Positions 23,655 through 64,000 of a stretch of DNA of 64,000 nucleotides are shown piece after piece. Position numbers and translations under genes: made by a program. The stretch is from Pardosa pseudoannulata (lineage: Eukaryota; Arthropoda; Arachnida; Araneae; Lycosidae). The notes below the pieces were generated by a model. That model was given only the letters and a program-made list of their open reading frames with translations, searched no databases and was not told the DNA's origin. The number at the start of each line of letters is the position of its first letter. Within the stretch, counting starts at the first letter, position 1. The stretch covers positions 115,976,404 to 116,040,403 of the forward strand of contig CM063508.1 of NCBI GenBank assembly GCA_032207245.1, in the 5' to 3' direction.

Positions 23655-23936
23655 CACTAGATTGCCCGAGATTTTTTTGTATACCTATATTGCCCAAAAA
23701 CAGTCAAAATGACTGCATTGTGAAAAAATAACAAATATGTAAAGAAATTTGTTTAAAACTAATTTTTAATATTATATAATAAAGGAGGGCGGAAGTAACT
23801 ACAATTATTCATAAACCCATTTATATGTTATAGAAAAAGTCACCAAATTCTAAGAAATTGTGTCAATATACTTCATAATTGTTTTTCTAATTGAAATTAA
23901 AAAACAGTCAAAATAACTGCCTTGGACAATCTAGTT
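23655..23936. mobile_element. TTAA-flanked MITE, CACTAGATTG ends
   Basis: 282 bp with TTAA at 23651 and 23937. Ends CACTAGATTGCCCGAG and (3') CTTGGACAATCTAGT. Just inside each end is CAGTCAAAATGACTG (left) or CAGTCAAAATAACTG (right), a near-palindrome. Non-coding. Confidence 0.75.
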
Positions 23937-23947
23937 TTAAATCTTCA

Positions 23948-23951
<4 letters not shown>

Positions 23952-24017
<66 letters not shown>
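23952..24017. repeat. (TA)n microsatellite
   Basis: Uninterrupted TA run 15 bases after the TTAA MITE at 23655..23936. Confidence 0.98.
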
Positions 24018-24019
<2 letters not shown>

Positions 24020-24516
24020 TATTAATCACGAAAAGTGGTTAATTAAACAAAAAATTAAATAATTTATTTGAACTGTGAGGAAAAGTGCAACGAGGTGCAA
24101 TGAAACATGACTGAATTTTTCAAGTTCCGACCTTATGGATTTATCACTTCCTCAGACAAATACACAAAAACTTTGCGATACATACATAATATCGCACATA
24201 CTGATACACTCACATGTGGAGGAAAATTTACGCTTACTTTAGCACAGTAATACTCTTTTCCTCGATCTGCAAATGTAAGAAGGATTAACTTTCTGCTCTT
24301 TTAATCTAGTATATTAAAAATATTGTTGTGTACCTTATGTCAATAAAGAGGAAAAAGATTCTGAATTGGCACAATTTCTCAAAAAAATGTCAGTAGAAAA
24401 TATGTGTCACAATAGAAAAAAAATGAGGGAATTAGATTCTAAGACAGAACAGTAATGAAATCAATACTTCTTTCATCATCTTGTTTGGATTAAATTTTGG
24501 AAGAAAATATATATCA

Positions 24517-25040
24517 GGTGAGTGAAATTTCTAAATATGTATTTTGAAAGTGATATTTATATTCTGACTTTATTTCTTTTTACTTCAGTATTTAAAATAA
24601 AACTTCTCCATACAAAAAATCCCAATGATCTCTAATCTACAATTATTTATTAGTAAGTGTTCACAAATTTCGGGGTCCAAACTGCTCAATTTTCTCCAGT
24701 AAAGGTTTTTCTCCCCCTTTACCAATTTTTTTAATTTTTCCCAACTTGTAAATAAAATATTTATCAAATGGATGAAGTTTCTAAAAATGAATTTTAAAAT
24801 TAATATTTATTTTCAAACTTTGTTTCTTTCTACTTCAGTACTTAAAATAAACCGTCTCTATACATTACTAAATCCTAATTACCTCTAATTTACAAACTAA
24901 TTATTTATTATTTAGTGTGCACTATTATGGTGTCCAAACGTCCCATTTTTCTGGGCATGGTTCTTATTTTTCCCAAGCAAAGGACTTTGCCCCAGCTTAC
25001 CCATTTTTTCACAATTCTTCCCAGTTTTAAATACAATGAG
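24517..25040 (+). repeat. Diverged tandem duplication of about 260 bp
   Basis: Both halves (24517.. and 24770..) have TTTCTAAAAATG/AAATATG, TATTTATnTTCnnACTTT, TACTTCAGTAnTTAAAATAA and TTATTTATTA...GGTGTCCAAAC-like blocks in the same order. Non-coding, intergenic. Confidence 0.65.
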
Positions 25041-25171
25041 CATGGCAATGGTCCCTTAAACTTCAAAACGGCTTTTAGTTATTACTAAAGATTTCATGTA
25101 TGATGCAGTTTTTTTTAAAAATTTATTACTATGGGAAATTTCAGTTTTGTAAAATTAGTTTCATATAAATA

Positions 25172-25472
<301 letters not shown>

Positions 25473-27623
25473 TTTATGTGTGTACACTCTAATTATTTCT
25501 AGACATATTCTAATTTTAAGCAATTGTATTTTAAATTTTAAATGTATTTTTGAATTTAAGAAATATGACAATCATGTATTCTGAAGAGTTTTAACGATAT
25601 GTAAATAATGTAGGACAAATGTGTTTACAAATATGTAGTATGCAAAATTTCAATTTACATAACTTTATAAACTTAATACTTAATATATAAATGATAAGTA
25701 AACATAATAAAAGGTATATTTATTTAAGAGTGTAAATATAAACTCCTATACATTATGTAACAATTAAAATATATAATTTGAAATACAATTTTGAGTTGCT
25801 TAATTAAGGTGTCTACACACTTTTAATATGAAGTCATCTCACTTGTTTCTGCAAATCGTAATATCTTACACACATTAACATTTTTAATATGGAATAAAGC
25901 TTTCTTCCGTAAACTGTATGGTTTTCATATATCAATATAAGTGTGAACACGTCCACTTTTGTTCCATTTCTGCATTTGAAAATTTGATTACTGTAGTGTA
26001 ATGCGAATGTCTCTGCATGTAAAACATCAATGTACATAGCACAAAAATTGATGGTATTTGTGTTATGTATTATCGGTATATGCATGAAACATAAGTGTGG
26101 AATATTTAAAGAAAAGTTCGAAAGAGTTAGAAATAAAAGAGCAAAATGAAATAATTTATATAGAGGGATGTAATTTAGACAGGTGACAACTATGTGTACA
26201 AAGATACGTCAAAATAGGATTAATAAATCCAATGCGAGAGAACAAACACATCACTGAGTAAATCGAAGTTTATGTTGTGGAACTTAAAGTTTATTTATTT
26301 AAGATTGTAAAAATGTACTCCTAAGCATTAATAACAACTTAATCTATATCATTTGGAATATAACATCAGATTCTTAATAAGTGATATGATGTTTTCTCAC
26401 TTGTTTCTAAAAATCTTTATAACTTCCTTCTTTGTTGAGCATTACACTGGAAATATTAAATATATATAGTAAGTAATATATAACTATACAATATACATAA
26501 AATTAGTAAATTAGGTATTAATTTGATACAGTATAAAGTAACTTTTAAACGGGCTTAACTGTCTTCTATAGTTAATTTGCCATTAAGCACAAAGAAGATA
26601 CATGGTACAAACATCTGGGGATTAGCTTGAATCAGCTACTTAATCAAGAATAGATAGATGTTTTATTAATAAGTTACTTTATCAATTCAAATTTTGCTAC
26701 ATTATTGAGTTACCTTTTTACACCCATGTGCAGTAAAGTAACATCCTTTGTAATTCAACATCATAAATTTATTTCGCAGTTTTTTTAATGCACATGTCGT
26801 CTAGGAACAAATGGTTCAACAATATTTTCAAGATCAGGCCAAATGGTTTAACTGTGAACCTGTTGAACTAGAAATTATGATGCCCAAACCTCCAAACGAA
26901 AAAGACCTATAACATAATTTGGCTTACCTCTAAGGATTCATGATTTGCCGAAAAGAAAATTTTGCGCTTATTAAAATTATCATTTGCACATTTGCCGTAA
27001 GAAAATTTATCAGGGTAGATTTAATCAGAGTCCGGAGAAAACCAATGAGTTACAGCAGTATCTTGACATTCAGAACACAGTAAAATAACTTTAAAATAAG
27101 GCTAGACGGCAAGGGAGGCGGATTACCGCCATTCTGGCTATCAATTTAAACTTAATTCAATTACCAGCTATACTATTAAAAAATCAAAAGAGGATACAAA
27201 TTCAGTAGTTTTTTTTCGTTTCATAACGTTACAACAATTACTATTTTAAACTAAGATGATATGTTGTCGAATATAACATAATCACACCAGATAAATAATA
27301 ATCTTTTTAGAACTTGTTAAGCCGGTTAAAGAACTTTTCGTCTTAGAAGTTGATAAATTGTAAATCGGTTGGATGACGAGAAATTAAATGTTAACATTCA
27401 GATTTTGAACATTAGATTACATGACAGTTAAATCTAAAAGAAATGTTTAATAAATTACAAGTGATCATAGCAAAAATAAATTACTCTTTGACTTCGGATA
27501 AATCTTTATCTTGGATCTACAAAGTAATCTACCGAAAACTGTTGTTAGCGTGATTTTATTTGAGGAATTAGTTTTTGTTTACAAGAAATAGTCATATTGT
27601 AGAAATACTTTTATAAGTATTAA

Positions 27624-28192
27624 CCCCTTCCGGTATGATTTAATAATGAAAAACTGTGCATGAAATAACCATTTAATTTTTATTTAAAAAACTTGTTTCA
27701 TTTTACAATTCTTACATATTCTTAATTAAAATCCACTTTTTACATAGTGTTAAATAATATCAAAAACAGTAAAATTAAGAAAATATCAAAGCAAAACATT
27801 AATAAGGTATACAGATAATAGTCTTCAAGCTAGTGGTACTTTTCAAAACAAAGTGCAAAGGAATTCTTAATTGTTTACACCGCCAAGTAGTCTCACTTTT
27901 AATTTGATTCTTGTAACACACACGGCATTTCTTAATAGGTTTTCTTTTATTCTGACTCATTAATTTGGCAATGACTTGTACCAAGAAATTCTAAGTAAAC
28001 AATATGCAATAGTGACTTGTGATTTTCACAAGTGATAAAAGTGTTGCCAAATTCAGTACACTAGAAATTTTAAACTAAATTAATTATTATATTTAACAGT
28101 AACTTTAATCGCATGACGAGTGTAGCTCGTCATTGTGCGGTATGGAATGATAAACTAATGACAAGCTAGACTCGTCATTTTACCGGAAGGGG
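27624..28192 (-). mobile_element. piggyBac-type element, 3'-end derivative
   Basis: TTAA at 27620 and 28193. Perfect inverted ends CCCCTTCCGGTA / TACCGGAAGGGG. A subterminal inverted motif GACGAG-TGTAG-CTCGTC lies around 28115..28131. It holds the C-terminal transposase remnant on the minus strand. A second copy of this end region is at 13760..14576. Confidence 0.85.
27840..27984 (-). pseudogene. piggyBac transposase C-terminal Cys-rich domain remnant
   Basis: On the minus strand it reads KKCRVCYKNQIKSETTWRCK, and in a shifted frame ALCFEKYH followed by a stop. CxxC...WxC...CFxxYH is the cysteine-rich zinc-binding tail that ends piggyBac transposases. A frameshift separates the two halves. 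The DDE domain is absent. Confidence 0.75.
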
Positions 28193-28685
28193 TTAAGAGT
28201 AATGGAACACTTTTAATTTTTTTAAATTTTTAGTATTATAGTAAATATTGTAACTCTTGAAAATTATTTTAAATTATGCAAGTAAATAAAGCATTTTTTA
28301 ACAATTTATTTAATTAATGATCAAATATTTATTTAATATGTCAGTATCGAGACAAGCCCAAATTTAGTTAAACAATACAATGGGGTCCAAAATTATTGAA
28401 CGACTTTCATGTTTGAATAAAAAAGAAGAAAATGAAGTACGTACTTGTTAATTGTTTACTTGAAAAAACAATTTAAACTGTTTTTCAAAATCAAATCTTA
28501 AACACTAGATAACTTCCTCGTGAACTACATTTGTGGCAGATTAAGAATACAGCCGATATTCAATTTCACGCGTTTCAAGTGTTTTGCAGTATTTCAGTAG
28601 GCATTCCTTTAATAACTTCAGTTATTCGACTTTTCCGGTCATTAATATACGGAAGCTGAGATGCGTCTGCTTAGCCTGTTGCAAA

Positions 28686-28996
28686 AATACAAAAAGTAAA
28701 AGTTTTACAAGCACAAAATATTAATTTACAAAAATAATATCTACAGTTAATGATTAATTCTAAATTAAATATACCGTTACATTTACTCAAAAAATAGAAT
28801 ACGCCCATAAAATCTTTATTGCACGTTTTGTTTTTACTCTCTCTAACCATACTATAGCTTAGTTTTTTAAAAATCTAACAACAATGATAAGTGTTGCCAA
28901 AATAGAAAAAGGAAAAGTTTTACAAGCACAAAATAATAATTTACAAAAATAATATCTACAGTTAATGATTAATTCTAAATTAAATATACCGTTACA
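28686..28996 (+). repeat. Direct repeat pair of about 92 bp
   Basis: AAAGTTTTACAAGCACAAAA to AATATACCGTTACA at 28695..28780 and 28910..28996, nearly identical and 216 bases apart. Intergenic. Confidence 0.85.
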
Positions 28997-28999
28997 GGC

Positions 29000-29400
29000 C
29001 CTTAGCATACAACCAGAAGAAAAAGTCAAGAGAAATGCCTGAAATGTTTGCGGCTATGGCATTAGCCCTCCAGTAAATGTTTTGTACCTCTCCATTCGAA
29101 CTATGGAACTCCAGTGGGGGTGGAGCGACATCTTGTTGATCGATAACTCAAGGTTGACGCCTCTGAAATTGTGGCAATACATAGCACTCTAGCATGACCA
29201 GTTATGCAATGTTTATGTAACGTTTGTCTGTCTTTTCAATGAAGAAAATGTCCCCAATCAATGTTTCTAGTAAAAGCATTCACTTTGTGCTTTTTTTTCT
29301 TACTGCATGAGAAAGTTTAGTTCCCCACAATTTTCATGGTTAACATAAGGAGAGACATGAGAAGTAGCTTCATCGGAAAAGATGACGTTTTCTAATTAAA
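29000..29400 (-). pseudogene. mariner-like transposase remnant, central part
   Basis: Minus strand: LENVIFSDEATSHVS at 29370..29400, then degenerate blocks LVMLECYVLPQFQRRQP and DQQDVAPP with stops. VIFSDExxFHVSG...NxxNCRIWG and FQQDGAPPH are the first and second catalytic Asp regions of the family seen at 15.2 kb. Heavily decayed. Confidence 0.6.
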
Positions 29401-29679
29401 AATTTTAATTTATATTTGAATTTTAAGTAAATGTATTTTAAATTATCTTGCCGAGAAACTAATGAACATGTACATACTCATTTTGTTCCTTGTTTACATA
29501 CATGAAATGAGTTCAGTAACTTTGAAGCACACTGCACATTTATTGAACATTTAAGATACATATTTATATGTATATAAAATTTTGTATCATACCGGAGAGT
29601 GAGATTGCACTTTATTATCCCTTCGTTATCCTGTTTAGATTGACGATGACACATGATGGCGCTCTACTGAGGCGTTGTG

Positions 29680-30457
29680 TATTTATATAACTGTCTCCCA
29701 CTCTCTTGTGAGGGTGCTATATTCAAAACATTTTAAGTGTTTTCAAGCATTATTATAACTTCTACATTTTAATATTTTTCTTCAAAAATGTTATGTGTAT
29801 TAAAACCTTATTTATATAACTGTCTCCCACTCTCTTGTGAGGGTGCTATATTCAAAACATTTTAAGTGTTTTCAAGCATTATTATAACTTCTACATTTTA
29901 ATATTTTTCTTCAAAAATGTTATGTGTATTAAAGCTTTGTTTAGATAACTGTTTCACACTCTATTGTGAGGGTGCTATATTCAAAACATTTTAAGTGTTT
30001 TTAGGCATTATTACAACTTCTACATTTTAGTATTTTTCTTCAAAGATTTTAAGTGTATTAAAGCCTTCTTTAGATAACTGTCTCATACCCTCTTGTGAGG
30101 GGGCTATATTCAAAACATTTTAAGTGTTTTTAAGCATTATTATAACTTCTACATATTAATATTTTACTTAAAAAATTTTTATGTGTATTAAAGCCTTGTT
30201 TAGATAACTGTTTCACACTCTCTTGTGAGGGTGCTATATTCAAAACATTTTAAGGTTTTTTTAAGCATTATTATAACTTCTACATTTTAATATTTTTCTT
30301 CAAAAAATTTTATGTGTATTAAAACCTTATTTAGATAACTGTCTCAACCTCTCTTGTGAGGGTGCTATATTCAAAACATTTTAAGCGTTTTGAAGTATTA
30401 TTATAATTTTTACATTTTAATATTTTTCTCCAAAAAGTTTTATGTGTATTAAAGCCT
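29680..30457 (+). repeat. Tandem array, six units of about 129 bp
   Basis: Units begin with ATAACTG(T)CTCCCACTC-type sequence at about 29680, 29809, 29938, 30067, 30197 and 30328. Each has CTCTTGTGAGGGTGCTATAT, CAAAACATTTTAAG and TATGTGTATTAAA. Units 1 and 2 are almost identical, later ones diverge. Intergenic, about 850 bases before GMC-B exon 1. Two weaker related copies of about 140 bp follow to about 30,750. Confidence 0.92.
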
Positions 30458-31306
30458 TAAATAGATTGCATGTGTTTTCTTATCTATCTAAAATTATATT
30501 TTTTATAAATTTTTATTACTCACGCTTACAATGCAAAACTGAGAAATTTTGCATGAAATGCATATGCATAATTCTTTGAGTAAACTAAAATATTTTGTGT
30601 TTATTAAAGCCTTCCTCCTTTTACTGCATGGGTTTTCATATATTCCTAAGTTGATATTTTATAAAACTTTTTACTGATACTTACAACGAAAATCAATTAA
30701 GTTTGAGAGTTTCTTATAAATTTAGCATTTTATATACCTATACTGTATAGAAAAGAAATAAGTTGCTAATTCCCTGCATAGTTTTATTTACTTGTACGAA
30801 AAGTTTAGCTGAAAAAAAAAATTCGTGTACAGAATTTAATGAAAAACAAAAATGAAGAAAAATTTTATTTAAAGTTTTCATATCATTTCATTTATTAAAA
30901 AACTTCTATAATTGAAACAATTCACATAAATAACTTTTAACATATTGAAGATACAGAATTCAAATTTTGAATGCATCTGTAGAAAGGAAAATTTAAGGTA
31001 GTAAAAAAATTCTATAAAATAGTATTATAGTTGTAATACACTGTCTCCTTCATACATGTTTGTGTCATTATTTGTGCAAATTAAATAAAACTGCATAAGT
31101 TAAAATCCTACTTTACATTTCTATTAGTCAATCATGTTTAAGTAGTCTAAACTTAAAAAGTTGGTATAGATCAGTTTCTTTAGTTGAAATTTATTGAAAA
31201 TTACAATTATGGATTTAACTGTTTTATTATAGACTTATGAGATATAATTTCAGATTCATATTAAAAATGCATTTGATAATCGATCTTAAAAATAACTTAA
31301 TTTCAG

Positions 31307-62491
<31,185 letters not shown>

Positions 62492-64000
62492 GACAACTGG
62501 CACTCTTCTAAAAGTGATTCACACGTAGAACAAAAATGTGATAGTCTATGTATATATAATCCTTTGTTTGTGGACTACTTAAGAATTGGGTTCCCGTTGG
62601 CAAATTTGGCGAAAATATTGGTGATATTTACTAAAACACAAAAGCAATCCATCCAAACGTTGTATATCTTGCTTTTTCTGGTAACTTTAATTAATGCACA
62701 TTGTGGCATCGTAATAGAATTATATACTCTTACTTAATTAAAGAAAACGACTTAAAAACGGGACATTTATATTTATGTGAATTTAATCCATTAACAGTTT
62801 ACAAACGCAACAGCTCCAAATTATTAAAATTCAGCCACAGTGAGCCATTAATGGTTTGTTATATCTAATTTTTTTTAAGCATTGCGCACTTTTAATATAT
62901 AAGAAAAGAGTTACACAAGGAGAGTTGGATGCAAATATCATATAAATTATAATATAGACACAGATTGTATGGACACGTTGAGATCAGGAGAAAATGTTAG
63001 GCAACCATATGTAAACCATTATCGCCAAGTTGGCGGGGAATCCAGTTCTTTAGTCAAACCCTTTGTTTGTATAAATATGCATGCATGTAGGTCTGTTTGC
63101 TATGCATTTCACAATGGATAGATTGGTCTTAACGGAATTTTTCATTCGATTTAGTTTATCTCTGGAAAGGCTGCAGGCAGATCAAAATGTCTGGCAGCTA
63201 AGGGCACGATGAAGCTAGAACGCTTATTCTCTCCATTCAGTTTGACAATAAAACATTGTTTTTAATTTTCTTTGAATGGCCTACAAAAATTATTAAAATC
63301 TTTGATTTGGGTAGCTTAATTTATATGAGACTGTATAAAATGTGCTTTAAAATGATATAAGTTTTGATGTTTTTATTCCTGAAATAGTTCCGTTATTTAA
63401 TTTATTCCAATAATTTGCAGCGTATTTATTAAGGTTACCATTTTTTCTCATTGAAATGTAATCATAACATTGCAAACTTAGCCATAGATGTAAATTAAAT
63501 AAATAAATAAATATATATATATGAAGCATAGCGTGGCCTGCCATGCTTCTGGGATATATCGTGACCAAAAAAGAATACGATTTTTCAGGAGACTTTTTCA
63601 TCAGCTTTATTAACAACGTCTACAGCCAAATCTAACAAAGGATGGTCGCACGGTCTTTTGTAACCTTGGGGACGCCACCAGTGTGAGAAAGGAATTTGTT
63701 TAATGAGCAAAGTAGAAATGCGCTTAACCAGCAAAATAGGTTTGGGTTAATCTCGCCAACAAGAAGGAGAAAAAAGAGTTTAACGCCGAGACGCCACTAA
63801 AAAGATGACGAAATTGTAGATTTGGGGGTATTTTATAATAGAGGAGTTAGTAATTTTAGTTTAAGATTAAAGTATTAAATTTTTACATTACATATATATA
63901 TTAAACTTTTCATATGTGATGTCAGCAATATTTTTATTTTTGATAAGTACCTCAGTTCTATTTGAAATTAATTATTCTTCATTAAAAATTATCTCAATTT
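62492..64000 (+). other. 3' flank of GMC-B
   Basis: Contains the 3' UTR and a candidate poly(A) signal. 63590..63830 (CGCACGGTCTTTTGTAACC, ACGCCGAGACGCCACTAAAA) is less AT-rich and may be a transposon piece. No gene recognised. Confidence 0.5.
63247..63252 (+). terminator. Candidate polyadenylation signal of GMC-B
   Basis: AATAAA about 750 bases after the stop codon, followed by a T-rich stretch. It is one of several possible signals in AT-rich sequence, so weak support only. Confidence 0.3.

Noticed and set aside
29680..30457. CRISPR-like array
   Set aside because: Whole 129-bp units are repeated with no unique spacers, and the genome is eukaryotic.
62580..63060. Second copy of the heat-shock LTR (GGCAAATTTGGCGAAAATAT similar to 34.74 kb)
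   Set aside because: Only about 30 bases are similar, with no HSE or TATA box.

Overview
This is an AT-rich eukaryotic genomic window. Split genes with canonical GT-AG introns, long introns, many (TA)n microsatellites and dense DNA transposons point to an arthropod. An arachnid, probably a spider, is my best guess from the tandem GMC oxidoreductases and the tRNA-derived SINE, mariner, piggyBac and Tigger mix. That guess is inference. I see no bacterial features, CRISPR arrays, rRNA genes or convincing functional tRNA genes.

The backbone is two head-to-tail paralogous genes on the + strand, both FAD-dependent GMC oxidoreductases of the arthropod glucose dehydrogenase (FAD, quinone)-like group. 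GMC-A (184..17737) is cut by the left window edge. Only counterparts of exons 5-9 and 11 are visible. Exon 5, 6, 7 and 9 counterparts match GMC-B exactly in length and phase. It has a frame problem at exon 8, and no exon 10, which carries the first catalytic His, could be found. It is either decayed or has an exon I could not recognise. GMC-B (31307..62491) is complete. Eleven coding exons join in frame to 681 residues with a hydrophobic N-terminal segment, the Rossmann FAD motif, both GMC signatures, His552 and Asn598. The two genes differ at the second catalytic position: His in A, Asn in B.

Layout: 1-17.7 kb holds GMC-A exons with introns carrying SINEs, a foldback element, a TTAA element, a piggyBac fragment and a mariner with a nested SINE. 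17.7-31.3 kb is intergenic, with an internally deleted piggyBac (19.3 kb), a TTAA MITE (23.7 kb), a piggyBac 3' remnant (27.6 kb), a mariner remnant (29 kb) and a 129-bp tandem array (29.7 kb). 31.3-62.5 kb is GMC-B. Its introns hold a foldback element ending next to exon 2, a solo-LTR-like sequence with a strong heat-shock element (34.7 kb), a five-copy array of duplicated exon-3 sequence (36.3-37.6 kb), and a 7-kb intron with a Helitron-type ORF, a 563-bp tandem duplication and two Tigger-like elements. Further in are more MITEs, a non-LTR retrotransposon 3' fragment (55.3 kb) and SINEs. 62.5-64 kb is 3' flank.

The two genes would make enzymes of the same family acting on small alcohols or sugars. 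Substrates cannot be read from sequence. The most unusual items are the exon-3 pseudo-exon array, the heat-shock-element LTR in sense inside intron 2, the broken state of GMC-A with its catalytic residue swap, and the crowd of different TTAA-flanked (piggyBac-type) end families within 64 kb.
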